From an uncultured Alphaproteobacteria bacterium (GTDB lineage: Bacteria > Pseudomonadota > Alphaproteobacteria > HIMB59 > GCA-002718135), in assembly GCA_902602695.1 (NCBI GenBank), contig CACKRO010000004.1:1-64000 (forward strand): 64,000 nt of DNA, in the 5' to 3' direction. Made by a program: the position numbers and the translations under genes. Position 1 is the first letter of the stretch. Each line of letters begins with the position of its first letter. The notes under the pieces were generated by a model. It had not been told where the DNA came from. It was given only the letters and a program-made list of their open reading frames with translations, and made no database searches. Below, in pieces: positions 27,648-40,356 of this stretch.

Positions 27648-29582
27648 TTAGACGTCTAAATTTTTAATGAAGTTAGCATTATTTTGAATAAATTTAAAAC
27701 GTAACTCTGCTTGTTTTCCCATTAAGGTTTCGAATAAACTTTCTGTATTCTTTATATCTTTCTTAGCTTTTTCAGAGTTAATCAATATTAGATTCCTTTT
27801 GTTTTGATTCATTGTAGTCTCTTTCAATTGATCAGCTGGCATTTCACCCAAACCTTTAAATCTTGTAATGTTATAATTGTCAGACTTAAATTCTTTTTCA
27901 ATTAATTTATCTTTCTCTTTTTCATCATATGCGTAAAAAGATTTATTTTTATTATAAATTTTGAATAAAGGAGGCATTGCTAGATATAGTTTATTTTCAT
28001 CAATTAAACTTTTCATATATTTATAAAAAAAAGTAATAAGTAGAGTTGCAATATGTGAACCATCTACGTCCGCATCAGTCATTAAAATTATTTTCTCATA
28101 TCGAAGTTTTGAAATTTCAAAGTTTTTTCCAATACCACAACCTAAAGATTGAATAAGATTCTGTATTTCATTGTTATCAGCAATTTTAGATAGCCCAACA
28201 TTATAAACATTTAATATTTTCCCCCTTAAAGGAAGTATTGCTTGAAATTCTCTATTTCTTGCTTGCTTAGCAGAACCTCCAGCACTGTCGCCTTCAACAA
28301 TAAATATTTCAGAATCTTTTATAGATTTACTCGAACAATCAACTAGTTTACCTGGAAGACGATTTCTTTCTTTAATACTTTTTCTATCTAACTCTTTAAT
28401 TTTTGATAAATCAGTTCTTTGAAGAGCTCTTTCAATTAAATTATCTAAAAGTATTTTTGAATTTTTCTTATTAGCATTTAACCATAATAAAAATTCTTGT
28501 TGTGTTTTTGTTTCAATTTCTTTTTGTAAATTTGGCATTATTATCCTCTTTTTAGTTTGACCTTCAAAACTTGGATCATTTATAAAGATTGAAATAATAA
28601 CGTTAGAGTAATCAAAAATATCACTGTGATTGATATTACTGATTTTTGAGAATTGATTTTTTTGGCCATAAAGTTTTATAGCTTTTAGAATTCCATTACG
28701 AATACCATTTTCATGAGAGCCGCCATCTGGTGTTTCAATGGTGTTACAATATGACATTAAACTTGAATTTTCATTTGTATTAAATGAAATTAAAGTTTCA
28801 AAATTTTCATTATCTTTTATTTTTGATTTTAATAAAAAATTTTTTTCAAATAATTTAGAGTTGTTTGCGTATTCTAATTGAAAATAATCTTCAATTCCTT
28901 TTTTATAAAAAAAACTTTTTTTGTTAGGGGTTTTATCTTTTATTAATTCTTTATCAATTTCAAAGTTGATAGTTGTGCCTCCAACTAATACTGATTTCAT
29001 ATTTATAAAATTATATAATTTTTTTGGAACAAATTGTGTTTCTTCAAATATACTTTCATCTGGAATAAAAGAAATTTCTGTACCTTTTAATTTTTTGCTA
29101 CATTTTTCAATTTTTATTTTTGTCTTAACCTTTCCTTTTGAGTAATCTTGTCTATACACTTTTCCATCTTTGAATACCTGAACTTGTAATAAAGAACTTA
29201 ATGCATTTACAACAGAAATCCCAACCCCGTGTAATCCACCAGAAGTTTTGTAAGCATTACTGTTAAACTTACCACCTGCGTGAAGTGTAGTTAAAACTAC
29301 TTCAAGTGCTCTTTTATTTTTATATTTAGGATGAAAATCAATAGGAATACCTCTTCCATTATCTTTTATTTTTATCGAACCATCTTTTTTATATTGAAAA
29401 CTTATATCGGTCGCGTGACCAGCTAAAACTTCATCTATACTATTATCTAGTACTTCGTTAACTAAATGATGAAGACCATCTTGATTTGTGCTTCCAATAT
29501 ACATACCCGGTCTTTTACGAACTGGCTCAAGACCCTCAAGTACTTCAATATCTTTGGCATTATAAGTAGATTTTTTAGCCAC
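27648..29582 (-). CDS. parE: DNA topoisomerase IV subunit B
   Basis: 'GLEPVRKRPGMYIGSTNQDGLHHLVNEVLDNSIDEVLAGHA', 'VEGDSAGGSAKQARNREFQAILPLRGKILNV', 'MTDADVDGSHI'. Confidence 0.93.
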   Translation of the reverse strand: MAKKSTYNAKDIEVLEGLEPVRKRPGMYIGSTNQDGLHHLVNEVLDNSIDEVLAGHATDISFQYKKDGSIKIKDNGRGIPIDFHPKYKNKRALEVVLTTLHAGGKFNSNAYKTSGGLHGVGISVVNALSSLLQVQVFKDGKVYRQDYSKGKVKTKIKIEKCSKKLKGTEISFIPDESIFEETQFVPKKLYNFINMKSVLVGGTTINFEIDKELIKDKTPNKKSFFYKKGIEDYFQLEYANNSKLFEKNFLLKSKIKDNENFETLISFNTNENSSLMSYCNTIETPDGGSHENGIRNGILKAIKLYGQKNQFSKISNINHSDIFDYSNVIISIFINDPSFEGQTKKRIIMPNLQKEIETKTQQEFLLWLNANKKNSKILLDNLIERALQRTDLSKIKELDRKSIKERNRLPGKLVDCSSKSIKDSEIFIVEGDSAGGSAKQARNREFQAILPLRGKILNVYNVGLSKIADNNEIQNLIQSLGCGIGKNFEISKLRYEKIILMTDADVDGSHIATLLITFFYKYMKSLIDENKLYLAMPPLFKIYNKNKSFYAYDEKEKDKLIEKEFKSDNYNITRFKGLGEMPADQLKETTMNQNKRNLILINSEKAKKDIKNTESLFETLMGKQAELRFKFIQNNANFIKNLDV

Positions 29583-29618
29583 AAATATTTCTTATCAAAA
29601 GTGTTGTTCTAAAAACAT

Positions 29619-29644
29619 AAAAAAAACCGCCCTGAGGCGGTTTT
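29619..29644 (-). terminator. Rho-independent terminator downstream of glnA
   Basis: AAAACCGCC-CTGA-GGCGGTTTT with a T-run on the minus strand. Confidence 0.88.
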
Positions 29645-29666
29645 CTTTATAGAGAAAAGTATAATT

Positions 29667-31097
29667 CTACACGTCGTAGTATAGTTTAAACTCGTGTGGA
29701 TGAGGTCTAATATTAATTGGGTCAACCTCACTCTCTTTTTTATAGCTAATATAAGTTTCAATTACATCTTTGGTGAATACATCACCCTCTAATAAAAATG
29801 CATGATCTTTTTCAAGAGCCTCAAGAGATTCAGCTAAAGATCCAGGCGTAGATTGAATTTTAGACAAAACTTCATCGCTAGCAGCATAGAGATTTATATC
29901 TGTTGGATCACCAGGATTAATTTTATTTTTAATTCCATCTAATCCTGCCATTAACATTGCTGAGAATGCTAAGTATGGATTTGCACTTGGATCTGGACAT
30001 CTAAATTCCATTCTTTTTGCCTTAGGGCTTTGAGAATAAGCAGGAATTCTAACAGATGCAGTTCTATTTCTTTGAGAGTAAACAATGTTCACCGGAGCCT
30101 CAAAGCCTGGGACCAATCTTTTATAAGAATTAGTAGTAGGAGCGCAAAAAGCTAAAAGAGCAGGTGCATGTTTAAGTATACCGCCAATATAATTTAGAGC
30201 TAAATCACTTAGGTTAGCATAGTTACCCTCTTTATACATTAATGTATCACCGTCTTTCCAAACACTTTGATGAACGTGCATACCTGAACCATTATCTTCG
30301 AATAAAGGTTTAGGCATAAATGTAGCTGTCATTCCATGTTGTCTAGCAACATTTTTAACTACATACTTATATTTCATCATATCATCAGCCATTTTCAATA
30401 AAGGTGAAAACTCTAAATCAATTTCACATTGTCCACCTGTTGCAACTTCATGGTGATGTGCCTCAACAGTTAAACCAATGTCTTGCATTGTCATTACCAT
30501 TTCAGTTCTAACATCTTGAAGTGTATCTACTGGTGGAAGAGGAAAGTAACCCTCTTTATGTCTTGGTTTATGACCCAAGTTTGGATTTTCATCTGTACCA
30601 CTATTCCAGGTACCTTCTACTGAATCAACTTCATGAAAGGCAAAGTTAGAACCCGAGTCAAACTGAACATTATTAAAAACAAAAAATTCTGCTTCTGGAC
30701 CAAAAAAAGCAGTATCTCCAATTCCAGAAGATTTTAAATAAGCCTCCGCTTTTTTGGCAATGTTTCTTGGATCTCTTGAGTAATCTACCAAAGTTACTGG
30801 ATCTTTAATATTACAATGTATAGCAATTGTCTTTTCAGAAAAGAATGGGTCTATGTAAGCCGTGCTTGCATCTGGAATCACTATCATGTCACTGTCTTGA
30901 ATTTCTTGAAAACCTCTCACTGATGATCCATCAAAACCAAGTCCGTCTGAGAAAGTGTCTTCATCTAAAAATTTAATTGGAATTGTAAAATGTTGTGTTG
31001 TACCTGGTATATCAGTAAAGCGTATATCCGCCATTTTAATATCCATATCTTTAATTTCAGACATTAAATCTTTTGGAGTCGAGCTTTTTAATTTCAT
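29667..31097 (-). CDS. glnA: Glutamine synthetase type I
   Basis: '[22 protein letters not shown]', '[13 protein letters not shown]', '[14 protein letters not shown]', '[39 protein letters not shown]'. Confidence 0.98.
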   Translation of the reverse strand: MKLKSSTPKDLMSEIKDMDIKMADIRFTDIPGTTQHFTIPIKFLDEDTFSDGLGFDGSSVRGFQEIQDSDMIVIPDASTAYIDPFFSEKTIAIHCNIKDPVTLVDYSRDPRNIAKKAEAYLKSSGIGDTAFFGPEAEFFVFNNVQFDSGSNFAFHEVDSVEGTWNSGTDENPNLGHKPRHKEGYFPLPPVDTLQDVRTEMVMTMQDIGLTVEAHHHEVATGGQCEIDLEFSPLLKMADDMMKYKYVVKNVARQHGMTATFMPKPLFEDNGSGMHVHQSVWKDGDTLMYKEGNYANLSDLALNYIGGILKHAPALLAFCAPTTNSYKRLVPGFEAPVNIVYSQRNRTASVRIPAYSQSPKAKRMEFRCPDPSANPYLAFSAMLMAGLDGIKNKINPGDPTDINLYAASDEVLSKIQSTPGSLAESLEALEKDHAFLLEGDVFTKDVIETYISYKKESEVDPINIRPHPHEFKLYYDV

Positions 31098-31112
31098 ATC
31101 TATCTCCTAACT

Positions 31113-31144
31113 TCAACAAAAAGGTATGCCTTCCAGCTATACCT
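31113..31144 (-). promoter_or_regulatory. Candidate expression-platform hairpin in glnA leader
   Basis: Minus strand AGGTAT-AGCTGGAAGGC-ATACCT followed by TTTTTGTTG; competes with an alternative CCAG-GTATAG-CTGG hairpin. Confidence 0.45.
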
Positions 31145-31182
31145 GGTTAAATCATGCTCTAGTTATGAAATCCGCTTTTTAA

Positions 31183-31240
31183 TGCGCGTTCCTTCAGCAA
31201 GTGGCCTACTTCCGACCTATTAAAATAGGTTGAACGATTT
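31183..31240 (-). ncRNA. Glutamine riboswitch aptamer (glnA RNA), glnA-proximal copy
   Basis: Minus strand ATCGTTCAACCTATTTTAATAGGTCGGAAGTAGGCCACTTGCTGAAGGAACGCGC: CGTTC/GAACG P1, ACCTAT/ATAGGT P2, conserved GGAAGTAGG and GAAGGAACG. Confidence 0.85.
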
Positions 31241-31251
31241 ATAACTTTTGC

Positions 31252-31305
31252 ATGCGTTCCTTCGGCACAATGCCTACTTCCGACTCTAAAAGAGTTGAAC
31301 GATTA
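31252..31305 (-). ncRNA. Glutamine riboswitch aptamer (glnA RNA), glnA-distal copy
   Basis: Minus strand AATCGTTCAACTCTTTTAGAGTCGGAAGTAGGCATTGTGCCGAAGGAACGCATG: same architecture with P2 ACTCT/AGAGT and P3 GGC/GCC. Confidence 0.88.
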
Positions 31306-31344
31306 ATTAATAATTACTTGGTTTTAAATAAAAGTAAAGAAAAA

Positions 31345-32840
<1,496 letters not shown>

Positions 32841-32893
32841 ATTTTTGATATAGCGATTTAATATAAAAATTAAACTTTTAAATAAGATACATG

Positions 32894-32970
32894 GCGAGCG
32901 TAGCTCAGTTGGTTAGAGCGCAGGCTTGTGGTGCCTGATGCCGTGGGTTCGAATCCCATCGTTCGCCCCA
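32894..32970 (+). tRNA. tRNA-His (anticodon GTG)
   Basis: G-1 at 32893, acceptor GCGAGCG/CGTTCGC with C73 and CCA; anticodon loop TTGTGGT. Confidence 0.96.
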
Positions 32971-33035
32971 TTTTTATTTAGTTTATTTTCTCTATTGTTT
33001 TTTAATTTATTGTACATAAAAGGCTAATAATAATA

Positions 33036-33120
33036 GGGCCGGTGGTGGAATTGGTAGACACGCTAGATTTAGGTTCTAGTGCCGCGAGGTGTGAAGGTTC
33101 AAGTCCTTTCCGGCCTACCA
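33036..33120 (+). tRNA. tRNA-Leu (anticodon TAG)
   Basis: Class II tRNA with long variable arm; anticodon arm CTAGA-TTTAGGT-TCTAG; encoded ACCA. Confidence 0.96.
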
Positions 33121-33136
33121 TTGGGTTTGATGAAAT

Positions 33137-34489
33137 ATGAATACAAAAGAATTAAAATCTACAAAACTTTATAAAGAATACTCATTGGAAATTCCATATG
33201 AAGAAATTGATTCTGAAGTAGATAATAAAATAAATCAAATACTACCCACAGTAAACATACCTGGTTTTAGAAAGGGTAAAGCACCATTAAATATTGTCAA
33301 AAAAAAATATGAAGACAATGTCTTAAATGAAGTTATTCAAAAAGTAATAGATATAAATACAAAAAAATTAATTGAAGAAAAAAAATTTTCACTTTTTAGA
33401 GCCCCTAAGGTCGAGCTTAGTAACTATGAAAAAAATAAACCCATAACTTTAAGTTTAAAATTTGATTTAAAACCTGAAATTAAACTCAAAGATTTTAAAG
33501 ATCTTACAACAAATAAATATGAAATTGAATTAGACAAAAAAGTAGAGGAAAATCAGTTTAAGAGTTTTATTGCTTCACAAAAAAACTTTAAAAAAATTGA
33601 AAGTTCTCGACAAGTTAAAAATACTGATAAAGTTATTGTTAATTTTGGATCTACCCAAGAAGAGCTGCCAGAATATTTAAAATCTCAAAAAAATTTTCCT
33701 ATTGATCTGGAGTTTGATGACGGAATACTTCCAAACTTAAACAAGGAATTGATTTCTAAAAAAGTAAAAGTAGGTGATAAATTAGACTTAGAATTAAATT
33801 TGTCAAAAATTCTTAAAGATGAGAAATTTAATAAAACAACTTTTAATTTTGAAGTAATATCCATAGAAGAAAAAATTAAATTTGAACTTACAAAGGAGTT
33901 TTTGGATAAAAATGGTTTCAAGACAGAAAAAGATTTGAAAGATTTCTTAGTCAGCAATATCAAAACCCAATATGAGCAAGGCATAAAACAAATAGAAAAA
34001 AAAGAATTGATGGATCTTTTAGATAAAAGTTATAAATTTGAATTACCTGATGGAGTACTAGAAGATGATTTTAATCAAATATGGAATCGTTTAGAGCAAG
34101 CTAAAAGAGAAGGTAGTTTAGATGAGGATGATAAGCTTTTAAAAGATGACGATCTTAAAAAAAGATATAAAAAAATTTCAGAAAGAAGGGTTAAGCTTGG
34201 TTTATTAATGCAACATATCGCCTCAGAAGAAAAAGTAGTTGTATCTGAGGAAGAGATTAACAAAGGTATATTAGAGTATACTAGCCAATATCCAGGCCAA
34301 GAAAAGCAGATTATGGAATATTTTGAAAAAAATCCATCATCACTCGATACAATTAGAGCACCTCTTATTGAGCAAAAAGTAATTGATTCAATTATTTCCA
34401 AATCGAAAACAAATGTTATAAAATTAAATGAAGATGAATATAAAAAACTTGAAGTTATAACATTTGATATTAAAGATACGAAAAAATGA
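33137..34489 (+). CDS. tig: Trigger factor
   Basis: '[44 protein letters not shown]'; upstream of clpPX-lon. Confidence 0.95.
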   Translation: MNTKELKSTKLYKEYSLEIPYEEIDSEVDNKINQILPTVNIPGFRKGKAPLNIVKKKYEDNVLNEVIQKVIDINTKKLIEEKKFSLFRAPKVELSNYEKNKPITLSLKFDLKPEIKLKDFKDLTTNKYEIELDKKVEENQFKSFIASQKNFKKIESSRQVKNTDKVIVNFGSTQEELPEYLKSQKNFPIDLEFDDGILPNLNKELISKKVKVGDKLDLELNLSKILKDEKFNKTTFNFEVISIEEKIKFELTKEFLDKNGFKTEKDLKDFLVSNIKTQYEQGIKQIEKKELMDLLDKSYKFELPDGVLEDDFNQIWNRLEQAKREGSLDEDDKLLKDDDLKKRYKKISERRVKLGLLMQHIASEEKVVVSEEEINKGILEYTSQYPGQEKQIMEYFEKNPSSLDTIRAPLIEQKVIDSIISKSKTNVIKLNEDEYKKLEVITFDIKDTKK

Positions 34490-35097
34490 AAGATCCGATA
34501 GAAAATCTTACAAATAACTTAATTCCAATGGTAGTAGAGCAATCATCAAGAGGTGAAAGATCTTACGACATTTACTCGAGATTGTTAAAAGAAAGAATAA
34601 TCTTTCTAACTGGTCCAATTGACGATAACATTGCAAGTTTAATGTGCGCACAAATATTATTTCTAGAATCTGAAAATCCAAAAAAAGAAATCTCTTTTTA
34701 TATCAATTCTCCTGGGGGCATTGTTTGGTCAGGATTAGCAATTTACGATACTATGCAATATGTTTCTTCGAAAATTATGACTATTTGTATAGGGCAAGCT
34801 GCATCAGCAGGCTCTCTTCTTTTAACTGCTGGTGAAAAAGGAATGAGATTTTCTCTCCCAAATTCAAGAATTATGGTTCATCAACCTAGTGGCGGTATGC
34901 AAGGACAAGTTACAGATATTGAAATTCAAACTAATGAAATTAAAAAAACTAAATTGAAATTAAATGAAATTTATTCAAAACATACAGGAAAGAAATTATC
35001 AGAAATTTCAAGTATAATGGAAAGAGACAAGTATTTCTCGGCTGATGAAGCGATTAAATTTGGACTTATAGATAAGATTGTAAAGGATAGGAAATAA
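34486..35097 (+). CDS. clpP: ATP-dependent Clp protease proteolytic subunit
   Basis: '[21 protein letters not shown]', '[14 protein letters not shown]', '[16 protein letters not shown]'. Confidence 0.98.
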   Translation: MKDPIENLTNNLIPMVVEQSSRGERSYDIYSRLLKERIIFLTGPIDDNIASLMCAQILFLESENPKKEISFYINSPGGIVWSGLAIYDTMQYVSSKIMTICIGQAASAGSLLLTAGEKGMRFSLPNSRIMVHQPSGGMQGQVTDIEIQTNEIKKTKLKLNEIYSKHTGKKLSEISSIMERDKYFSADEAIKFGLIDKIVKDRK

Positions 35098-36362
35098 TGA
35101 ATAAAAAAAATGATAAAGATTCATTATTTTGTTCTTTCTGTGGCAAAAATCAAAAAGAAGTAAAAAAATTAATTGCTGGACCGACTGTTTTTGTATGTGA
35201 TGAATGCGTAGAACTGTGCATGGATATTATTAAAGAGGACAATAAGAATAATAAATTTAAAATTAAAAAAGATATTCCAAAACCCTCAGAGATAAATAAA
35301 TTTTTAAATGATTACGTAATAGGCCAGAAAGATTCAAAGAAAATACTTTCAGTAGCAGTTTATAATCACTATAAAAGATTATCTTCCAACCTAGAAAACG
35401 ATAATGTAGAAATCTCTAAATCAAATATTCTTTTAGTTGGGCCTACTGGTACTGGCAAAACATTATTGGCTCAAACTTTAGCAAAAATATTAGATGTTCC
35501 TTTTACAGTCGCAGATGCAACTAGTTTAACCGAAGCAGGATATGTTGGAGAGGATGTAGAAAATATAATTCTTAAATTATTGCAAGCATCTGATTACAAT
35601 GTTGAACGCGCACAAAAGGGTATTGTTTATATCGACGAAATTGATAAAATTGGAAGAAAAAGTGATAATCCTTCTATAACGAGAGATGTTTCTGGAGAAG
35701 GTGTACAACAAGCTTTGCTTAAAATTATGGAAGGAACTGTAGCTAGCGTCCCACCACAAGGAGGAAGAAAGCATCCTCAACAAGAATTTTTGCAAGTCGA
35801 TACATCCAATATACTTTTTATATGTGGAGGAGCATTTTCAGGTTTAGAAGAAATTATCAATTATCGTTTAAAAGGAACTGCTATCGGTTTTAATTCTAAA
35901 CTAGATCTTGAACCTAAAAAGACCATTGGTGTATCACTTAAAAAACTAGAGAACCAAGATTTATTAAAATTTGGAATGATACCAGAATTTATTGGAAGGC
36001 TTCCTGTTATCACTACTTTAAGTGAACTTGATGAAGATATGCTTATTAAAATAATGACTCAGCCAAAAAATGCTATTGTAAAGCAATTTGAATCTCTGAT
36101 GAAAATGGATGGAGTTAAATTAGAAATTAAAGAAGATGCTCTAAAAGAGATAGCAAAGTTAGCTGTTTCACAAAATACAGGTGCTAGAGGCTTGAGGTCT
36201 ATTATCGAAGATTCGTTAATGGATCTTATGTACAAAGTTCCAGAACAAAAAGACTTATATAAAGTTGTTATTAATAAAGATGTAATTGCAAAAAAATCTG
36301 ATCCAATTTTAATTTATTCGAACAAAGAAAATAATCAAAAATTAATGTCTAATAACTCTTGA
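35097..36362 (+). CDS. clpX: ATP-dependent Clp protease ATP-binding subunit ClpX
   Basis: N-terminal Cys4 zinc finger, Walker A '[15 protein letters not shown]', '[13 protein letters not shown]'. Confidence 0.98.
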   Translation: MNKKNDKDSLFCSFCGKNQKEVKKLIAGPTVFVCDECVELCMDIIKEDNKNNKFKIKKDIPKPSEINKFLNDYVIGQKDSKKILSVAVYNHYKRLSSNLENDNVEISKSNILLVGPTGTGKTLLAQTLAKILDVPFTVADATSLTEAGYVGEDVENIILKLLQASDYNVERAQKGIVYIDEIDKIGRKSDNPSITRDVSGEGVQQALLKIMEGTVASVPPQGGRKHPQQEFLQVDTSNILFICGGAFSGLEEIINYRLKGTAIGFNSKLDLEPKKTIGVSLKKLENQDLLKFGMIPEFIGRLPVITTLSELDEDMLIKIMTQPKNAIVKQFESLMKMDGVKLEIKEDALKEIAKLAVSQNTGARGLRSIIEDSLMDLMYKVPEQKDLYKVVINKDVIAKKSDPILIYSNKENNQKLMSNNS

Positions 36363-36392
36363 ATTTAATCAATATATAGACATTTAATAAAT

Positions 36393-38759
36393 ATGGTAAA
36401 AAATTTAATTCCAGTTCTACCTCTTAGAGACATAGTAGTATTTCCTAATATGGTAGCCCCCCTATTTGTTGGGAGAGAGCAATCTGTAAATGCTCTTAAT
36501 CATGTAATGACTGGTGATAAAAAAATCTTTTTACTTTCTCAAAAAAATTCAAAAGTTGATAATCCTAACAAGGAAAACCTATATTCATTTGGGACTGTTG
36601 CTAAAATTATACAACTATTAAAACTTCCAGATGGCACTCTTAAGGTTTTAGTTGAAGGTTTGCAAAGAGCAAAAGTAAATAAAATAAATTTTAATAAAGA
36701 GTTTATAACCGCTTCCATTACTGAAATTAATCATAAGACTAAAAAAAATTCAAATATAAAGGCTTTACAGAAACTCGTTATTGAACAATTTGTTGAGTTT
36801 CAAAAAATTAATAAAAAAGTTTCTTTGGATGCAATTAATAATGTTAAAACATTAAATGATCCTAATAAAATTGTTGATATAATCGTATCAAACATTTCAA
36901 TTTCTTTATCTCAAAAACAAGAAATTTTAGAAATTATAAATACAGAAGAAAGACTTAATAAAATTTATGGATATTTAGTATCTGAAATTGATTCTTTTCA
37001 GGTTGAAAAAAAAATAAAAGGTCGTGTTAAGAGACAAATGGAGAAAACACAAAAAGAATATTATTTAAATGAACAAATGAAAGCAATACAAAAGGAGTTA
37101 GGTGAAAACGAAGACTTAGATGAAATTGCTGAGCTTGAGAAAAAATTAAATCAATACAATTTATCTAAGGAAGCTAAAGATAAATGTACTTCTGAAATTA
37201 AAAAGCTAAAAAATATGAGCCCTATGTCAGCAGAGGCAACAGTTATTAGAAATTATTTAGACTGGGTAATGTCAATACCCTGGAATAATCCTGATCAAAT
37301 CTCTCAAAATATTAATAAAGCTTCAACAATTTTAGAAAACGATCACCATGGCTTAGAAAAGGTAAAAGAGAGAATACTTGAATATCTAGCGGTTCAAAAA
37401 AGAACCAATAAACTTAAGGGTCCTATTTTATGTTTAGTTGGACCACCTGGTGTTGGCAAAACATCACTTGGTAAATCTATTGCAAATTCTACTGGAAGAA
37501 GCTTTGTAAGAATGTCTCTTGGTGGCGTAAGAGATGAAGCAGAAATTAGAGGTCATAGAAAAACATATATTGGATCAATGCCTGGTAGATTTATTCAAGC
37601 AATGAAAAAATCAAAATCTTCTAATCCTCTAATATTATTAGATGAAATTGATAAACTTGGTGCTGATTGGAGAGGGGATCCATCCTCTGCTCTTCTTGAA
37701 GTTCTTGATCCTGAACAAAATAGTAAGTTCAATGACCATTATTTAGAACTTGATTACGATCTTTCAGATGTAATGTTTGTATGCACAGCAAATACTCTTA
37801 ATATACCGCCTGCACTTCTCGATAGAATGGAAGTGATTAGAATACCAGGATATACAGAAAAAGAAAAAAATCAAATTGCAAAAAAATATTTAGTCCCTAA
37901 ACAAATCAAAAATCATGGTTTAAAAATATCAGAGATCTCATTTAATTCTAAAGTTTTAAATTCAATAATAAGAAATTATACTAAAGAAGCTGGTGTAAGA
38001 AATCTTGAAAAAGAAATTTCTAAAGTTTGTAGGAAGACTGTAAAGAAATTAGAAACTACCAGATTAAAAAAAATTAAATTAAATGATAAATCTTTACAAG
38101 AACTTTTAGGCATTGCTAGGTTTAGATCTAGTGAAATTGAAAAAAAGAATTTGGTTGGTGTTACTAATGGTCTAGCCTGGACAGAAGTAGGTGGAGAAAT
38201 TTTATCAGTTGAAGTTATTTTATCAGTAGGTAAAGGTAAATTGACTATTACAGGCAAATTAGGCGAAGTCATGAGAGAATCAATTCAAGCCGCAACTTCA
38301 TACGTAAAGTCTAAATCTGTTAATTTAGGAATTAATCCTAAAGATTTTGAGAACTATGATATTCACATACATGTACCTGAAGGAGCTACGCCAAAAGATG
38401 GTCCAAGTGCAGGAATAGCAATCTTTAATTCTCTAGTATCCTCCCTAACTAACAACAAAATTAGAAGAGATGTTGCGATGACTGGAGAAATTACACTTAG
38501 GGGTCGAGTTCTTCCAATTGGAGGCTTAAAAGAAAAAATTTATGCTGCTAGCAGAGCAGGTATAAAAAAAGTTTTAATACCTCAAGAAAATTTTAGAGAA
38601 GTATCTGAATTTGATAAAGAAGTTATTAGAGGTATCAAAATAATTCCTGTTTCTGATGCTTTTGCAATTCTTGAACATACTTTGACTAAATCGGTAATTC
38701 CATTAAATTTAAGCGAATCTCAATTAAAAAATAATCAAAACACTACAAGTACCCATTAA
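36393..38759 (+). CDS. lon: ATP-dependent protease La
   Basis: 'LPLRDIVVFPNMVAPLFVGRE', 'GPPGVGKTSLGKSIA', 'PEGATPKDGPSAGIAIFNSL' catalytic Ser. Confidence 0.98.
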   Translation: MVKNLIPVLPLRDIVVFPNMVAPLFVGREQSVNALNHVMTGDKKIFLLSQKNSKVDNPNKENLYSFGTVAKIIQLLKLPDGTLKVLVEGLQRAKVNKINFNKEFITASITEINHKTKKNSNIKALQKLVIEQFVEFQKINKKVSLDAINNVKTLNDPNKIVDIIVSNISISLSQKQEILEIINTEERLNKIYGYLVSEIDSFQVEKKIKGRVKRQMEKTQKEYYLNEQMKAIQKELGENEDLDEIAELEKKLNQYNLSKEAKDKCTSEIKKLKNMSPMSAEATVIRNYLDWVMSIPWNNPDQISQNINKASTILENDHHGLEKVKERILEYLAVQKRTNKLKGPILCLVGPPGVGKTSLGKSIANSTGRSFVRMSLGGVRDEAEIRGHRKTYIGSMPGRFIQAMKKSKSSNPLILLDEIDKLGADWRGDPSSALLEVLDPEQNSKFNDHYLELDYDLSDVMFVCTANTLNIPPALLDRMEVIRIPGYTEKEKNQIAKKYLVPKQIKNHGLKISEISFNSKVLNSIIRNYTKEAGVRNLEKEISKVCRKTVKKLETTRLKKIKLNDKSLQELLGIARFRSSEIEKKNLVGVTNGLAWTEVGGEILSVEVILSVGKGKLTITGKLGEVMRESIQAATSYVKSKSVNLGINPKDFENYDIHIHVPEGATPKDGPSAGIAIFNSLVSSLTNNKIRRDVAMTGEITLRGRVLPIGGLKEKIYAASRAGIKKVLIPQENFREVSEFDKEVIRGIKIIPVSDAFAILEHTLTKSVIPLNLSESQLKNNQNTTSTH

Positions 38760-38839
38760 TATTTTATTATAAATAATCTCTAAATTTAGCCATTTAATTG
38801 TTAAATTCCCTTATTTCTGCGAAAATTTTTATAATAATG

Positions 38840-38868
38840 TTGACTTGTTGGAAAAACAGACAATTATT
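38840..38868 (+). promoter_or_regulatory. Candidate sigma70-type promoter for hupB
   Basis: TTGACT, 17-nt spacer, ATTATT about 30 nt upstream of the hupB start. Confidence 0.4.
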
Positions 38869-38895
38869 ATGTAAATTTATTAAAGGAGATTAAAA

Positions 38896-39171
38896 GTGAA
38901 CAAAAATGATCTTATCGCATCTGTAGCATCTTCTGCTGGACTATCAAAATCTGACGCAACTAGAGCAATTGAAAGCTTTCTAGACGCAATAACTAATTCT
39001 TTAAAAAGAGATGAAAAGGTTAGTATTGTTGGATTTGGTAATTTTAGTGTAAGCCATAGAAAAGCAACTACTGGTAGAAATCCTAGAACAGGTGAATCAA
39101 TTCAAATACCAGCATCTAAAAGACCTAAATTTACTGTAGGAAAAGCTCTAAAAGATTCAGTAAACAATTAA
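38896..39171 (+). CDS. hupB: DNA-binding protein HU
   Basis: GTG start with AAGGAG SD; 'MNKNDLIASVASSAGLSKSDATRAIESFLDAI', 'GRNPRTGESIQIPASKRPKFTVGKALKDSVN'. Confidence 0.96.
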   Translation: MNKNDLIASVASSAGLSKSDATRAIESFLDAITNSLKRDEKVSIVGFGNFSVSHRKATTGRNPRTGESIQIPASKRPKFTVGKALKDSVNN

Positions 39172-39190
39172 TTATCTTTTTTCCTTGCAC

Positions 39191-39224
39191 CGGCTGTTAA
39201 ATAAATTTAACAGCCGCTTTTATT
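39191..39224 (+). terminator. Rho-independent terminator after hupB
   Basis: CGGCTGTTAA-ATAAAT-TTAACAGCCG followed by CTTTTATTT. Confidence 0.9.
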
Positions 39225-39225
39225 T

Positions 39226-39301
39226 GGGTGTTTAGCTCAGTTGGTAGAGCATCTCGTTTACACCGAGAGGGTCGGGAGTTCAAGTCTCTCAACACCCACC
39301 A
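39226..39301 (+). tRNA. tRNA-Val (anticodon TAC)
   Basis: Acceptor GGGTGTT/AACACCC, anticodon loop TTTACAC, encoded ACCA. Confidence 0.96.
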
Positions 39302-39304
39302 TGC

Positions 39305-39381
39305 GCGGGAGTAGTTCAGCTGGTTAGAACGCTGCCCTGTCACGGCAGAGGCCGCGGGTTCGAATCCCGTCTCTCGCGCCA
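39305..39381 (+). tRNA. tRNA-Asp (anticodon GTC)
   Basis: Acceptor GCGGGAG/CTCTCGC, anticodon loop CTGTCAC, encoded GCCA. Confidence 0.96.
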
Positions 39382-39481
39382 CTTAATTAAGTGTTTTTTT
39401 GTGTACTAAAGTCGCAACGAGACACATTGTTATTGTTGAATAAATCGTTAAATACATTACTAATTTAATTGTGAGATTATA

Positions 39482-39847
39482 GTGTCAGAGCTTCTATTTG
39501 AATATTTACCCATTTTGATATTTATATTTATTGCATTGGCATTAGCTGTTGGAATGACAATGTTATCTTTTGTGGTAGGGGATTCTCAACCAGATCAAGA
39601 AAAATTATCGGCTTATGAGTGTGGATTTGAAGCTTTTGATGATGCTCGAGGAAGATTTGATGTAAGATTTTATTTAGTAGCGATCTTATTTATTATCTTT
39701 GATTTGGAAGTTGCATTCTTGTTTCCATGGGCAATAACACTTGGCAAAATTGGATTGTTTGGTTTTTGGTCAATGATGATTTTCCTGACTGTTTTAACAA
39801 TTGGTTTTATTTATGAATGGAAAAAAGGAGCTTTAGAATGGGAGTAG
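39482..39847 (+). CDS. nuoA: NADH-quinone oxidoreductase subunit A
   Basis: '[45 protein letters not shown]'. Confidence 0.98.
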   Translation: MSELLFEYLPILIFIFIALALAVGMTMLSFVVGDSQPDQEKLSAYECGFEAFDDARGRFDVRFYLVAILFIIFDLEVAFLFPWAITLGKIGLFGFWSMMIFLTVLTIGFIYEWKKGALEWE

Positions 39848-40350
39848 ATGAAGCAAAAAAAATTGTTGATGATACTCTGAATACAGAATTATCATCCAAA
39901 GGCTTCTTAGTTGCTAGCTATGATAAAATTCTCACATGGGCTAGAACTGGTTCTTTATGGCCAATGACTTTTGGTTTGGCATGCTGTGGAGTAGAAATGA
40001 TACATTCTTACATGGCAAGATATGATCTTGATCGTTATGGGGTAATACCTAGAGGCAGTCCAAGACAATCTGATGTAATGATAGTTGCTGGTACATTAAC
40101 AAATAAAATGGCTCCAGCTTTAAGAAAGGTTTATGATCAAATGCCAGAACCTCGATGGGTTATATCAATGGGTTCTTGTGCAAATGGAGGAGGATATTAT
40201 CATTATTCATATTCAGTAGTTAGAGGATGTGATCGAATTGTCCCTGTTGATGTTTATGTACCAGGATGCCCCCCAACAGCAGAAGCATTAGTTTACGGCA
40301 TATTGCAATTACAGAAAAAAATTAGAAGAGAAAATAAATTCAAAAGATAA
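39838..40350 (+). CDS. nuoB: NADH-quinone oxidoreductase subunit B
   Basis: '[47 protein letters not shown]'; ATG 39838 preferred over track start 39817. Confidence 0.98.
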   Translation: MGVDEAKKIVDDTLNTELSSKGFLVASYDKILTWARTGSLWPMTFGLACCGVEMIHSYMARYDLDRYGVIPRGSPRQSDVMIVAGTLTNKMAPALRKVYDQMPEPRWVISMGSCANGGGYYHYSYSVVRGCDRIVPVDVYVPGCPPTAEALVYGILQLQKKIRRENKFKR

Positions 40351-40356
40351 TTTTAT

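Noticed and set aside
34075-34401. Minus-strand 108-aa ORF within tig
   Set aside because: Antisense to trigger factor; Ser/Ile/Phe-rich composition typical of AT-rich antisense frames.
39197-39382. Minus-strand 61-aa ORF (MARETGFEPAASAVTGQRSNQLNYSRAWWVLRDLNSRPSRCKRDALPTEL...)
   Set aside because: Antisense translation of tRNA-Val and tRNA-Asp plus the hupB terminator; a typical spurious ORF from tRNA genes.
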